NCBI GenBank assembly: GCA_910588255.1
Contig: CAJUOM010000001.1
Coordinates: forward strand, 39,721-90,220
DNA from: an uncultured Alphaproteobacteria bacterium
GTDB lineage: Bacteria > Pseudomonadota > Alphaproteobacteria > RUG11792
Reading direction: 5' to 3'
Length of the DNA stretch: 50,500 bases
A program made the position numbers and the translations under genes. Each line of letters opens with the position of its first letter. Position 1 is the stretch's first letter. The notes below the pieces were generated by a model. The model did no database searches, had not been told where the DNA came from, and saw nothing but the letters and a program-made list of their open reading frames with translations. Shown in pieces: positions 16,780 through 26,819 of this stretch.

Positions 16780-17397
16780 TTGTTTATAACTTTTGAAGGG
16801 GGAGAAGGGGCAGGAAAAAGTATTCAAACAAAAATGTTGAGTGATTTTCTTATATCCAAAGGAAAAAAAGTTATATTAACAAGGGAACCAGGAGGGACAG
16901 ATTTAGCTGAAGAAATAAGAAAAATTGTTTTAATTGGAGATCCTGATAAACTAAATCCATTAACTGAATCTCTTTTGTATTTGGCATCTCGTTCAGATCA
17001 TTGGTTCAAGAAAATAAAGCCATCCTTAGATGCAGGAAATATAGTCATAAGTGACAGATTTCATGATTCAAGTATAGTATATCAAGGTGTATGTAAAAAT
17101 GTGAATACAGCTCTTTTAAATCAGGTTTTTGCAGAAATAACACTGGGAAAACTTCCTGATCGAACATATCTGTTGGATCTTGATCCCAAGATAGGAATTG
17201 CGAGATCATTATCCAGAGAGGGAAATAACGAAACCAGATTTGAAAAGATGGACTTAAATTTTCATGAAAAAGTAAGAAATGGTTTTTTGAAATTAGCAGA
17301 AAATGATAAGAAAAGATTTTGCACTATTGATGGCTCTCTATCTATTGAAGAAATCCATAATATAGTAAAAAATGATATTTGTAATTTATACTTGTAA
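16780..17397 (+). CDS. tmk: Thymidylate kinase
   Basis: Phosphorylates dTMP to dTDP. 205 residues from TTG 16780, because FITFEGGEGAGKS must be near the N-terminus and GGAGG lies at proper spacing. P-loop GGEGAGKS (residues 6-13), LTREPGGTDLAEEIR, the DR(H/Y/F) motif in VISDRFHDSSIVYQG and LID residues SREGNNETRFE. The Arg in the P-loop region and the LID pattern suggest a type II-like enzyme, but this is uncertain. holB, often next in Alphaproteobacteria, is absent; a carrier follows after 125 bases. Confidence 0.95.
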   Translation: MFITFEGGEGAGKSIQTKMLSDFLISKGKKVILTREPGGTDLAEEIRKIVLIGDPDKLNPLTESLLYLASRSDHWFKKIKPSLDAGNIVISDRFHDSSIVYQGVCKNVNTALLNQVFAEITLGKLPDRTYLLDLDPKIGIARSLSREGNNETRFEKMDLNFHEKVRNGFLKLAENDKKRFCTIDGSLSIEEIHNIVKNDICNLYL

Positions 17398-17523
17398 TAA
17401 AATATAATATTGCCAATATAAATAATATTTTTTATTAATCTGTTAATATTTCTTTTGTTTGTCTTGATTTTTCTTTTATAGGATGGTAAACTAAATTTGC
17501 TTTTTAAATTATATAGGTTAATT

Positions 17524-18756
17524 ATGAAACCTCAAAAAAATACTGCAATTTTATCGATAGCTATCTGCTGGATGTTTTATTTATTTAGTTATATAGCAAG
17601 AGTGGAACCGAGTGTTTTGGCGAATGATTTGATGACTGAATTCAGTTTAACATCTTCTGTTTTTGGCTTTATTGTTTCCATGGCATATTTTCCATATGTC
17701 GCTATGCAAATTCCATGCGGAGTCATAACAGATAAATTAGGCACAAAAACAATGCTTTCTATCAGTTGCGCCATTTGTTCTTTAGGAACTTTTATATTCG
17801 GATCGGCGCATTCTATATTTTGTTTAGAATTAGGGAGATTTTTAATAGGATTATCTTCTGCTTCTGCATTTTTATGCTGTGGGAAAGTAGCAACAGATTT
17901 CTTTGGAAAAGATAAATATGCTATGTTGATGGGAATTGCGATGTGTATGGGATGTCTTGGAGGAATTTCAGGAAGTGCACCAACTGCGTATTTGGTTTCC
18001 AAATTTGGATGGCGAGTTGCAACTTATATCATATCAGGGATAGGTATAGGATTAACAATCTTAGCTATGACATGCATGAGGAAAGTGAAATCCGACACTT
18101 CTGAAACAAAATTATTGTCAGGATTAAAAATAATAGCGAAGAACCCTAGAGCTTGGATCTTAGGTTTTTATGGCGCTATGACGTATTTACCACTGAGTGC
18201 ACTTGCTGAATTATGGGTAGTTCCATTTATGGAAAAGCGTTATGGCATAGCAACAGAAAAAGCTGCGATAGCATCAATTATATTATTTGTGGGTTTTGCT
18301 TTGGGGGGAGTTATTGCCGCTTGGGTTGCTGAGAAAATAAATAGTTATAAAAAGACAATTATAATGTTTACATTTGGTGTTATTATTGCATTTTGGATAG
18401 CTATTTATAACGATTCTATAAGTTTTGTTTCATGTTTAATGTTTTTATTCTTAGGCGGAATTTGTGCAGGAACAAATACTCTTGCATTTGCTGTTGCTTA
18501 TAATTTAGTTCCAAAAGAATTTGGAGGAACATCAGCTGGATTTACAAATGCTTTGATTATGTCAAGTGGTATTATTTTCCAGCCTCTGTTAGGTAAACTT
18601 TTGGATTTTTTCAGAAACGGATTAGTAAATGCTGACGGTATTCCTGTTTATAACCTAGTAATGTATCGCAGTGCTTTCATATTTGTTATTATAGGAATGT
18701 TTTTGGCAATCATAGCAACATTTTTTATTAATGATGTAAAGCATAGAGAAGGTTAA
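17524..18756 (+). CDS. MFS transporter
   Basis: About 410 residues and 12 predicted membrane helices from ATG 17524; an in-frame TTG at 17497 is less likely. The MFS signature between helices 2 and 3 is GVITDKLGTKTML, and the RFLIGLSSASAF segment of helix 4 is typical. The second half has AAWVAEKINSYKKT at the matching place. It resembles the anion:cation symporter/sugar-phosphate branch common in Legionella, Coxiella and Rickettsiales, but the substrate is unknown. The gene ends four bases before rsmE, so it is probably co-transcribed. Intracellular bacteria use such carriers to take metabolites from the host. Confidence 0.8.
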   Translation: MKPQKNTAILSIAICWMFYLFSYIARVEPSVLANDLMTEFSLTSSVFGFIVSMAYFPYVAMQIPCGVITDKLGTKTMLSISCAICSLGTFIFGSAHSIFCLELGRFLIGLSSASAFLCCGKVATDFFGKDKYAMLMGIAMCMGCLGGISGSAPTAYLVSKFGWRVATYIISGIGIGLTILAMTCMRKVKSDTSETKLLSGLKIIAKNPRAWILGFYGAMTYLPLSALAELWVVPFMEKRYGIATEKAAIASIILFVGFALGGVIAAWVAEKINSYKKTIIMFTFGVIIAFWIAIYNDSISFVSCLMFLFLGGICAGTNTLAFAVAYNLVPKEFGGTSAGFTNALIMSSGIIFQPLLGKLLDFFRNGLVNADGIPVYNLVMYRSAFIFVIIGMFLAIIATFFINDVKHREG

Positions 18757-18760
18757 AAAA

Positions 18761-19468
18761 GTGTCAAAGCATATACCTCGGATATATTGCCCTGATTTAA
18801 TTGAGGAATACTTTGATATTCCTCAATTTCAATTAATACACTTATTTTCTGTTTTTAGATTAAAACCAGGTGATAATTTCATAGCATTTAATGAACAGTC
18901 AGGGGAATGGAATTGTAAGATTTTTGAATTAGGTAAGAAAAAATTCATAGGAAAGAGAGAAAGATTCAGAAGAGGATATAATAGGAGTAAGTTAAAATCG
19001 GCATTAGCATTTTGCTTAATAAAGAAAGACAATATCAGATTTGTCATAGAAAAAGGAACAGAACTAGGGGTTAGTGATTTTTATCCTTTGATTAGTGATT
19101 ATTCAAATAATACTTTTGATGAAGAAAAATTAGAGTGTATAGTGATATCTGCAACAGAGCAGTGTGAAAGAATAAATATACCTCAAATTCATAGAGTTCA
19201 AAATATTGATATTTTTCTGAGAAATTTACCACAAGAATTTAAATGGTTCTCAGCAATAGAACGGCAAAATAACGTAATATCCTTGGATAAAATGAACATG
19301 AAAAGTTTAAATTCAGGATTTATAATTGGTCCCGAAGGAGGGTTTTCTGAGAAAGAAAAGGAAATATTGGTGAAAAATACAACCGCTGTTTGCCTGTCTG
19401 ATAATATTTTAAGATCAGAAACCGCTGCTTTAACATGCCTTGCTGTATTTAATGCAAAAAATATCTAA
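18761..19468 (+). CDS. rsmE: 16S rRNA (uracil1498-N3)-methyltransferase RsmE
   Basis: SPOUT-class methyltransferase acting on U1498 of 16S rRNA. 235 residues, GTG start at 18761. It has the N-terminal PUA-like domain (HLFSVFRLKPGDNFIAFN), the IRFVIEKGTELGVSDFYPLI segment, ATEQCERINIPQI and the trefoil-knot SAM-binding motifs IIGPEGGFSEKEKE and LSDNILRSETAALTCLAVF. All family hallmarks are present. The stop codon lies in the first bases of a module A repeat. Confidence 0.94.
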   Translation: MSKHIPRIYCPDLIEEYFDIPQFQLIHLFSVFRLKPGDNFIAFNEQSGEWNCKIFELGKKKFIGKRERFRRGYNRSKLKSALAFCLIKKDNIRFVIEKGTELGVSDFYPLISDYSNNTFDEEKLECIVISATEQCERINIPQIHRVQNIDIFLRNLPQEFKWFSAIERQNNVISLDKMNMKSLNSGFIIGPEGGFSEKEKEILVKNTTAVCLSDNILRSETAALTCLAVFNAKNI

Positions 19469-19500
19469 AATTTTATGGGACTTTTTAAAATTTGACATGA
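19466..19500 (+). repeat. Dispersed repeat module A (copy 3, truncated)
   Basis: CTAAAATTTTATGGGACTT and AAAATTTGACATGAGA match the first half of module A, starting within the rsmE stop codon. The later part of the module has diverged. The segment to 19614 is AT-rich, with an inverted repeat around TATTATATTTTTCG / TGAAAAATATAATG. Confidence 0.7.
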
Positions 19501-19614
19501 GATGATTATGATGTATATCCTGAAATTAAGAATGCATGGTGGCGTTCACTAACTTAATATATTATATTTTTCGTTTATTTTGAAAAATATAATGTGAAAT
19601 GTGAAAGTTACAAA

Positions 19615-19666
19615 GGGCGCCCGTGAGTATGGTATAATATCAAAGGTACCATACTCACGGGCGCCC
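19615..19666. repeat. GC-rich palindrome (copy 3)
   Basis: Perfect 20-bp arms: GGGCGCCCGTGAGTATGGTA (19615-19634) and its complement (19647-19666), 12-base loop. The outer arm differs in sequence from the GCGCGGCGTGTGG copies, but the inner core GGTATAATATC is the same, so the pairing rather than the arm sequence is kept. A-runs follow. It lies about 150 bases 3' of rsmE. Confidence 0.85.
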
Positions 19667-19931
19667 ATCAAAAAAACAGATCGGATTTAAAAGTCATTCT
19701 CAAAGGACGTATGTCTTGAAAAACAAAGATGTTTTTTCAAAACACAATTTAGGAATCCAAAACTGGTATAATAGCCAACTTTTCGAAAGAAAATTTATAT
19801 ACCAAACCGTTTTGAGAGCTATAGATGAAGTTGTTACTCTGCTATAGTATTCCAAAACATATTCTATTTAACCTCAACAGTAGTATTTCGAATGAAAGAG
19901 CGAAATAATGTTGATTTAAAGAAAAAAGAGT

Positions 19932-20020
19932 AACTGCACGAAGCGTGAATTAGAAAGAAGACCTCACCGGCAAACAGTTGATGACACCGCAGGGGTACCT
20001 ATAGCGCTTTCGGAAGACAT
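19932..20020 (+). repeat. Dispersed repeat module B, 3' half (copy 3)
   Basis: Contains TGCACGAAGCGTGAATTAGA (small CACG-AAG-CGTG hairpin), GACCTCACCGGCAAACAG, TTGATGACACCGCAGGGG and ACCTATAGCGCTTTCGG, as in the other module B copies. The 5' half (the TTGCGATAT hairpin) is missing. It ends about 118 bases upstream of gyrA in the same orientation. Between palindrome and module B (19667-19931) I see only AT-rich sequence with weak inverted repeats. Confidence 0.65.
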
Positions 20021-20092
20021 TGTGAATATAAGAGAGTTGGTTTTTCTTAGTGTTGATAAAAACTTTTAGCTAATGCAAAATTTTAAAAGATA

Positions 20093-20101
20093 TGATATAA
20101 T
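20093..20101 (+). promoter_or_regulatory. Extended -10 promoter for gyrA
   Basis: TGATATAAT: a TGn extension plus perfect TATAAT (20096-20101), 37 bases before the gyrA ATG. The -35 position holds no good match, as expected for an extended -10 promoter. Confidence 0.5.
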
Positions 20102-20137
20102 AAAAACATTAATTTAAAATTATCATAGAAAAAAATA

Positions 20138-22810
20138 ATGGATAGTAATAGAAAAGATATACTCGTCGTACCGATTGAGGAGGAAGTACAAAATTCGTAT
20201 TTGGATTACGCAATGAGTGTTATAGTTTCCAGAGCTATTCCGGATGTTCGAGATGGGTTGAAACCAGTTCACAGGAGAATAATCCATGCTATGAACGAAA
20301 CCGGAAACCATTATAACAAACCATATAGAAAATCTGCCAGAGTTGTTGGTGAAGTTATGGGGAAGTACCATCCTCATGGAGACGCTGCGATTTATGATAC
20401 GATGGTTCGTTTGGCACAAGATTTCAGTTTAAGAGCACCACTGGTTGATGGTCAGGGAAACTTTGGTTCTATGGATGGTGATTCTGCGGCAGCTCCTCGT
20501 TATACAGAAGCTAGAATGACTCAATTATCGCATAAACTTGTTGAAGATATTGATGAAGATACAGTAAATTTCTATCCAAACTATGATAGCACAATAATGG
20601 AACCTTCAGTTCTTCCTGCAAGATTTCCGAATTTATTAGTAAATGGATCAAATGGTATCGCAGTTGGCATGGCAACATATATTCCAACACATAACCTTGG
20701 TGAAGTAATAGATGCATGCTGTGCGGTTTTGGATAATCCTGAAATCACAACTGAAGAACTTATGCAGAGTTATATTCCAGGCCCTGATTTTCCGACAGGT
20801 GGTATAATCATGGGAGACGGAGGAATTCGTAAAGCTTTTAAAACAGGTCGCGGATCCGTTGTTGTCAGAGCAAAAACAAGTGTTATAAAAGGTCATGGAG
20901 ATCGAGAATCAATAATTGTTGATGAGATTCCCTATCAAGTAAACAAAGCAAAATTAGTTGAAAGAATAGCAGAGTTAGTCAAGGAAAAAACTATTGAAGG
21001 CATAAGTGACATTCGAGATGAATCAAACAAAGATGGTGTCAGAATTGTCATAGAATTGAAAAAAGATGTTCTCGGAGAAGTTATATTAAACCAGTTGTTT
21101 AAATATAGCCAACTTCAAACAAGCCTTGGTTATAATATGTTGGCTCTTGTCAAAAATAAACCATTGCAATTGTCTCTTCGTGAAATTATTGATAATTTCC
21201 TCGAATTCAGAAAAGAAGTTATCATTAGACGAAGTAAGTTTAATTTAAGGAAATGCAGAGATAAAGCTCATATATTATTAGGCTTTGGTTTGGCAATTTC
21301 AAATATAGATCGAGTGATTCAGATCATCAGACAAGCAGCTGACAGATCAGAAGCAAAAGAAAATTTGATGGCAGAGGTATTTAATGCATCAAATATCAAA
21401 GCTATGCTCGAGTTGGTTGATGGTTATTCAGAAAATGCTGAACATTATAAATTAACCGAAGAACAAACTGATGCGATTTTGGATTTAAGACTTCATAAAT
21501 TAACAGGTTTGGAAAGAGACAAAATACAAAATGATCTTAGAGAAGTTGCAGAACAAATCAATGATTTGCTTTCTATTTTAGGATCAAAGGAGCGGGTTAT
21601 TGAGATTATAAAATCAGAAATGCTTGAAGTGAAAGAAAAGTTCAATACACCTCGTTTGACAAAAATAGAGCAAACATTTGAAGATGTTGATATTGAAGAT
21701 TTAATCCAAAAAGGAGATATGGTTGTTACATATACTTTAGGGAGTTACATAAAACGAGTACCTCTTTCGACTTATAGAGCACAGAAAAGAGGAGGACGTG
21801 GAAGAAATGGAATGGAAACGAAAGAAGAGGATGTTGTTCAAGAAGTCATAATAGCTAATACTCATGATGAAATGCTATTTTTTTCAACAGCCGGTAGGGT
21901 TTACAAAATGAAAGTTTATAAACTACCGGTGGGTAATCCGACATCAAAAGGACGAGCTCTTATAAATATGCTTCCAATTCAAGATAATGAAAGTATATCA
22001 ACAATACTAATAGTTAGAAAAGATGAGGATTTATCTGAAAAAACATTAGTTTTCACAACTTCCTTGGGAAACGTCAGAAGAAATAAATTTAGTGATTTTG
22101 CTAATATTCAATCAAACGGAAAGAGAGCTATAACATTGGAGGAGAATGAAAAACTTGTTGGAGTTAGTTTCTGTTCTCCTGATGATGATGTGTTCATAGC
22201 AACACGAAATGGAATTTGTAATAGATTCCCTGTTAGCGATGTCCGAGTTTTTGCTGGGAGAAATTCAAATGGTGTGAGAGGTATAAGATTAAAAGCTGGA
22301 GATGAAGTTATGTCTATGGCAATTCTCTATAAATGGAATATGAATAATCTAGAAGAAAGAGAAGAATACTTCAAAAATGCAGATAAATTGAGGAAACTTG
22401 CGAGGAAAGGGAAGATTACTTCAGGTGGAATTATTGAAGACAGGATGACTACTTTGGCAAAAGATGAAAAATTTATTCTAACTGTTACAGAAAACGGATT
22501 TGGAAAAATCTCTTCGTTCTATGACTATCGTTCTACAAGTAGAGGGACTCAAGGATTCACGAACTTATCAATAACAGAGAAAAACGGAAAAGTAGTTGCT
22601 TCATTCCCTGTCGAATTTGAAGATCATATAATGATGATAACAAACACAGGTAGAATAATGAGGTGTTCTGTTGAAGATATCAGAATAACAAGACGTTCAT
22701 CTCAAGGTGTGATATTATTCAGATTAAACAAAGATGAATTGATCACATCCGTATCCAGAGTTGATGAAACAAATGATTCAGAAAGTGAAACAGAAGAGCC
22801 AAACATTTAA
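20138..22810 (+). CDS. gyrA: DNA gyrase subunit A
   Basis: 890 residues. It introduces negative supercoils together with GyrB. The breakage-reunion domain holds SYLDYAMSVIVSRAIPDVRD and GLKPVHRRI, then KYHPHGDAAIYDTMVR and the catalytic Tyr122 in AAAPRYTEARM. Numbering matches E. coli exactly in this region, so position 83 (Ser in E. coli) is Ala and position 87 is Asp. The C-terminal domain carries a GyrA-box, QKRGGRG, which marks gyrase rather than topoisomerase IV, followed by beta-pinwheel blades. The gene is preceded by a partial module B repeat and an extended -10 promoter. It is followed 15 bases later by lptF, so supercoiling and lipopolysaccharide-export genes share a transcript. Confidence 0.96.
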   Translation: MDSNRKDILVVPIEEEVQNSYLDYAMSVIVSRAIPDVRDGLKPVHRRIIHAMNETGNHYNKPYRKSARVVGEVMGKYHPHGDAAIYDTMVRLAQDFSLRAPLVDGQGNFGSMDGDSAAAPRYTEARMTQLSHKLVEDIDEDTVNFYPNYDSTIMEPSVLPARFPNLLVNGSNGIAVGMATYIPTHNLGEVIDACCAVLDNPEITTEELMQSYIPGPDFPTGGIIMGDGGIRKAFKTGRGSVVVRAKTSVIKGHGDRESIIVDEIPYQVNKAKLVERIAELVKEKTIEGISDIRDESNKDGVRIVIELKKDVLGEVILNQLFKYSQLQTSLGYNMLALVKNKPLQLSLREIIDNFLEFRKEVIIRRSKFNLRKCRDKAHILLGFGLAISNIDRVIQIIRQAADRSEAKENLMAEVFNASNIKAMLELVDGYSENAEHYKLTEEQTDAILDLRLHKLTGLERDKIQNDLREVAEQINDLLSILGSKERVIEIIKSEMLEVKEKFNTPRLTKIEQTFEDVDIEDLIQKGDMVVTYTLGSYIKRVPLSTYRAQKRGGRGRNGMETKEEDVVQEVIIANTHDEMLFFSTAGRVYKMKVYKLPVGNPTSKGRALINMLPIQDNESISTILIVRKDEDLSEKTLVFTTSLGNVRRNKFSDFANIQSNGKRAITLEENEKLVGVSFCSPDDDVFIATRNGICNRFPVSDVRVFAGRNSNGVRGIRLKAGDEVMSMAILYKWNMNNLEEREEYFKNADKLRKLARKGKITSGGIIEDRMTTLAKDEKFILTVTENGFGKISSFYDYRSTSRGTQGFTNLSITEKNGKVVASFPVEFEDHIMMITNTGRIMRCSVEDIRITRRSSQGVILFRLNKDELITSVSRVDETNDSESETEEPNI

Positions 22811-22825
22811 GGATAGTTAAAAGAC

Positions 22826-23908
22826 ATGAGATTGTCAATTGCATTTTGTTATATGCTAAAGAAAATGTTGTTGGCATTTTCTGTTGTTACACCAATAATT
22901 ATCTTGATGGTGTGGATAGCAATGTCAATAAAATATGTTGATTTAATTGTTTCCGAAAATGTTTCTTTTGCTATGTTTTTTAAATTAATACTTTGCACAT
23001 TGCCTGGAATCGCTGCTATAATATTACCTACGTGTTTTTTAATTTCATCTATTATTGTTATTCAAAAAATGCATTCAAATGAGGAGATTACTGTTTTCTT
23101 GACATCAGGAAAAAGCCCATTTTCTCTATTTATTCCACTTTTTGTTTTGGGCACTGTTTTTTCTTTAGGTATTTTATATTTAAGAACAACAATTTCTCCT
23201 ATGGCTTATAAAAACTTTGAAGATATGCAGGAAAAAGTAAAAAATAACATTTCAATAAATTTATTAAAGCCCGGAATATTTAATGTTATTGGTGAGTCTG
23301 TTATTTATATTGGTGAAAGAACTGATAATGAATTAAAAAAAGTTTTTATATCTTATATTCCCAATAATCAACAATCTCACACAAATATAATTTCAGCTAC
23401 TAGTGGAAAATATGTTGCTGATAATGGGAAAATTTCAATATTACTTGATAATGGATATAGACAGGAATTTGATCGGTATAATAAAATTCTTGCGACATTA
23501 AAATTTGAAAGCTTTTCTTATGATATCACGCAGTTTTTTAAAAGATTTTATGCAAGGCCAAAACGACCAAATGAAAAAAGCCAAAAAGAATTACTAGAAG
23601 AAGTAAAGATAATAAAAGATCAGAAATTAAAACAATATTATATGGCAGAATATCATTCCAGGTATCTTTTTTCAACATTACCAATTCTAGAATCTCTAAT
23701 ACTTGCTATATTTTTATTGAAACCTATTGGAAGGGGAAGAGACAGAAAAGTTGCTCTGAAAAGTTTTTCTGTTGAAATTTTATGTCAAATCCTTATTATA
23801 ATCCTTGGAAATTTATCCGCCAAAGAATTTGTCATTGCTTATTACAACTATATAGCTGTTGTTGTTCTTTTTGCTGTGCTGTTTGTTTTTTTCAAATATA
23901 AAGGTTAA
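22826..23908 (+). CDS. lptF: LPS export permease LptF
   Basis: 360 residues of the YjgP/YjgQ family. Three N-terminal membrane helices (to about residue 120) are followed by a periplasmic beta-jellyroll domain (ISINLLKPGIFNVIGESVIY, IISATSGKYVADNGKISILL) and three C-terminal helices. LptF and LptG form the membrane part of the LptB2FG ABC transporter, which extracts lipopolysaccharide from the inner membrane. LptF is assigned because it is first of the pair and has the LTSGKSP coupling-helix segment. The presence of both genes implies the organism makes some lipopolysaccharide or lipooligosaccharide. Confidence 0.88.
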   Translation: MRLSIAFCYMLKKMLLAFSVVTPIIILMVWIAMSIKYVDLIVSENVSFAMFFKLILCTLPGIAAIILPTCFLISSIIVIQKMHSNEEITVFLTSGKSPFSLFIPLFVLGTVFSLGILYLRTTISPMAYKNFEDMQEKVKNNISINLLKPGIFNVIGESVIYIGERTDNELKKVFISYIPNNQQSHTNIISATSGKYVADNGKISILLDNGYRQEFDRYNKILATLKFESFSYDITQFFKRFYARPKRPNEKSQKELLEEVKIIKDQKLKQYYMAEYHSRYLFSTLPILESLILAIFLLKPIGRGRDRKVALKSFSVEILCQILIIILGNLSAKEFVIAYYNYIAVVVLFAVLFVFFKYKG

Positions 23909-23913
23909 CTGAT

Positions 23914-25011
23914 TTGAAAACTATATTATCAAGATATATTATAAAAAATTTCCTTCAAAGCTTTTTGAGTGTTTTTATATGTTTCTTTTTAGTTGTTGCT
24001 ATTTTGGAATTTATGGAGATTGTTAGAAAATATATCCCTGCTGGAATTGTTATCCCAGCGCCAACTATGGTGAAATTAATACTTTATCGTTCATTTATTA
24101 CTGTTTCTTCCTTCTTTTCTTTTATAGTTTTGTTAGGAGGAATTGTATTTTTCTCGATAATGCATAATAAACTCGAACTAACTGTTATGAAAGCAGTTGG
24201 TATTTCAACAAAAAATATATTAACAGCTCTGTTTGGTGGAGTTGCGATTTTGGTCCTGTTATACATAACAATTTTGGATGCAATTTCAACTCATGCAATC
24301 AAAACAACAAAAGCTATTCATGAAGAATTAAAATTACAAGTTCATCCTATTGATAAGAGTTTAACTCTGACAAATTCAGGAGTTTGGTTTAAAGATATTA
24401 ATAAAAATAATTCGTATATAATATCTGTAAAATCATTTGATAAACGAGAGTCGCTTGCTTATAATGTAAGAATTTTCGAATTTAATACTAAAAATATTTT
24501 GGAACGTTCTATGCATTCTCATAAGGCTTTATTAAAACAAGGAGAATGGGAATTGTATAATTGTAGTATTTTTGATATTGGAGGAAAAGAACAATTTCAA
24601 AAAATAATGAAATTACCTATAAACCTCTCTTTTTCCAAAATAACAAAAATGGTTATGGTTCCAGAAAGTGTTTCGTTTTGGAGCTTAGGGAAGTATTCCA
24701 ATATGTTAGACAAAGTTGGATTATCAGCTTTAAAGTATAAAGTTCACTGGTATTCCAAGTTGTCTTCCATGATGCAAATGTTTTCTTTCATAATTTTAGT
24801 TATGGCTTTTTGTATAAATTACAACTCAAGGGATACTCGAACTTATGCTTTGAAAATAGGGATATTATTGATATTTGTTTTTCCTGTTTATTTTTTAGGG
24901 AATATACTAATTGCGTTTGGAGAAACTGGAATAATTCCATTATGGATGGCTTCTTTTATTATACCTATTTTGATTTTTCTAGTTGGAATGTTTGTCTTAG
25001 AGAAACAATAA
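23914..25011 (+). CDS. lptG: LPS export permease LptG
   Basis: 365 residues from TTG 23914, five bases after lptF. The same 3 + 3 helix layout with a central periplasmic domain. The N-terminus (LSRYIIKNFLQSFLSVFICF, then LVVAILEFMEIVRKY) and ELTVMKAVGIS match LptG, where the coupling segment contacts the LptB ATPase. The C-terminal helices end in VGMFVLEKQ. It is the partner of LptF. lptB and the lptA/lptC genes are not in the window, which is common. Confidence 0.88.
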   Translation: MKTILSRYIIKNFLQSFLSVFICFFLVVAILEFMEIVRKYIPAGIVIPAPTMVKLILYRSFITVSSFFSFIVLLGGIVFFSIMHNKLELTVMKAVGISTKNILTALFGGVAILVLLYITILDAISTHAIKTTKAIHEELKLQVHPIDKSLTLTNSGVWFKDINKNNSYIISVKSFDKRESLAYNVRIFEFNTKNILERSMHSHKALLKQGEWELYNCSIFDIGGKEQFQKIMKLPINLSFSKITKMVMVPESVSFWSLGKYSNMLDKVGLSALKYKVHWYSKLSSMMQMFSFIILVMAFCINYNSRDTRTYALKIGILLIFVFPVYFLGNILIAFGETGIIPLWMASFIIPILIFLVGMFVLEKQ

Positions 25012-25406
25012 GGCGTATTTGGATCTTAGATTATATCACGTTCAGTGCTCCTAATAATTTGGGATTGACAAACATATTAATAAATTGAGAGAATATATAT
25101 AATTTAAAGAATTAAGATAAATTTTGATAACCATGGTTTAACAATATTCTTTGAACTTATGCTGTTATTTATTAACTTTATAAATCTATCTAAATATGAA
25201 AAGATTTAATATTTTATCAATATATTTGCCAATTTCCTTTATTTATCACTTTTCTCTTCATTCGTTAATCGTTAACTTTCATCCTATTTAACAGTCAAAC
25301 GAATTGAACTTTTTTAACTAAATCTTTATATCATTCTCCGCTTATGGAGATATAACTTCCTAGAAACTGTAATTGTGTATTATTACTTCAGAACAAGAAA
25401 TTTAAA
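25012..25406. other. Gene-free stretch, nothing recognised
   Basis: 395 bases between convergent lptG and an MFS gene. Very AT-rich with a small hairpin (TCTCCGCTTATGGAGA near 25337). No RNA gene, repeat module or open frame with coding character was seen. Confidence 0.5.
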
Positions 25407-26687
25407 CTAACTTTTTAAGTTTAGTCGATTTGTAGAGGTTATATGAAGCATTAAGAACAGGACTGCTAAAGCAAATACACCTATGATACCGCTGGAAACA
25501 AATATACAATTCAATGAAAAATGATGTGCAACATAACCAGCGATTGTATCCGCACAAAAAGCTGAAAACGCATTGACAAGCCAATAAATTCCAAGCCCTG
25601 TTCCTCTCAAATCTTCAGATACCTTTTCTGCTATTAGAGAAACAAAAACATTTTGAGTAGATCCTAATTGTATTCCCCAAAATAATACACCTAGATACAT
25701 AATGCTTCTTGAAGTTGCAGAATACATTATCATATCTGCCAGAAGAAGTGCAGCTATTCCTATTCCTAATAATTTTATGCGATTGAACTTATCTCCCAAT
25801 AAGCCAACCGGATATGACGAAAGAGTTGTTCCTATATTAAAAACAATCATAACAACAGGAGCAAACATAGGATCTATTTGGAATCCTTCATTCATTCTTA
25901 GAATCAAAAATGTTTCGTTCATTCTTGCCATCATGAATATCGCATTAACTCCCATTAATAGCCAAAATGCAGTTCCTAAGTATTTAAAATTTTTCAAAGA
26001 AAACTTTGGTTTAAGTTTGGGGGAAGGAACGGGAGAGCCAGAACTAATCGCCGGATGGTCAAATCTTTTCGGTTCTTTTACACAAAAGATTAATAAAAGA
26101 AATGCAGCAAATGCTGGAATAGATGCTAATGCAAAAACTTGCTGGTAGTTATTGTTTGTTAATTTCATAGCGAAAATACCGCAAACACCACCAAATAATG
26201 ATCCGATATATGCTAGGCTTCTCTTTAAACCATATGAAGCTCCTATTCGCTTTCTTGGAGCAACATCAGCAACTATTGCGTCTCTTGGAGATGCTTGAAT
26301 TCCATTTCCGAAGCGCTCCAGCATTCTAGCACTGAAAACTAATCCAAATGAATCAGAGATAGCAAGAACTGGGCGGCTTATCACAGAAAAAATATAGCCG
26401 ATAATCATAATACCTTTTCTACGCCTGAAAAAATCACTTAACATACCTGAAAATAATTTCATTAAATGAGATATCATTTCGCAGGCTCCTTCAAGCGCAC
26501 CTATTCCTATAGCAGATGCTCCTATGATGTGCTTCAGATAAAGTCCGGAAAAAGCGTATGCCATAACAAATGAGATATTCAACAAAAACATCATTATTCC
26601 GATTTGCCAAACAGTTATAGGAATTTTCCCGTCTCGATCTTGTCGTTTTCCCGAGGCTAAATTCTGTGATTCTTGATTTTGTAACAT
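25407..26687 (-). CDS. MFS transporter
   Basis: 426 residues with about 12 membrane helices after a hydrophilic N-terminus (QNQESQNLASGKRQDRDGKI). The helix 2-3 loop GMLSDFFRRRKGIMIIGY is a good MFS motif, and RMLERFGNGIQASPRDAIVA in helix 4 resembles the RxxxRxGxGxxxxPRDA signature of a drug/metabolite MFS branch widespread in bacteria. The second repeat has GLLGDKFNRIKLLGIG. The substrate is unknown. It is transcribed away from tRNA-Val. It is one of three MFS carriers here, each from a different branch. Confidence 0.8.
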   Translation of the reverse strand: MLQNQESQNLASGKRQDRDGKIPITVWQIGIMMFLLNISFVMAYAFSGLYLKHIIGASAIGIGALEGACEMISHLMKLFSGMLSDFFRRRKGIMIIGYIFSVISRPVLAISDSFGLVFSARMLERFGNGIQASPRDAIVADVAPRKRIGASYGLKRSLAYIGSLFGGVCGIFAMKLTNNNYQQVFALASIPAFAAFLLLIFCVKEPKRFDHPAISSGSPVPSPKLKPKFSLKNFKYLGTAFWLLMGVNAIFMMARMNETFLILRMNEGFQIDPMFAPVVMIVFNIGTTLSSYPVGLLGDKFNRIKLLGIGIAALLLADMIMYSATSRSIMYLGVLFWGIQLGSTQNVFVSLIAEKVSEDLRGTGLGIYWLVNAFSAFCADTIAGYVAHHFSLNCIFVSSGIIGVFALAVLFLMLHITSTNRLNLKS

Positions 26688-26819
26688 TGTTTAAAGTGGG
26701 CTAGTAGCACCTTGTTACTAAATTATACTATGAAAAAAATTTAATATCAATATAGAATTTAAGGTAAGATGTGTATTTTTTGATTCACATAATTCCTGGA
26801 TGATCTTTTAAAAATTTTC

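Noticed and set aside
24810..25088. 92-codon + frame overlapping the end of lptG
   Set aside because: Shifted frame of lptG, hydrophobic and Cys-rich by translation of the membrane helices; no independent start signal.
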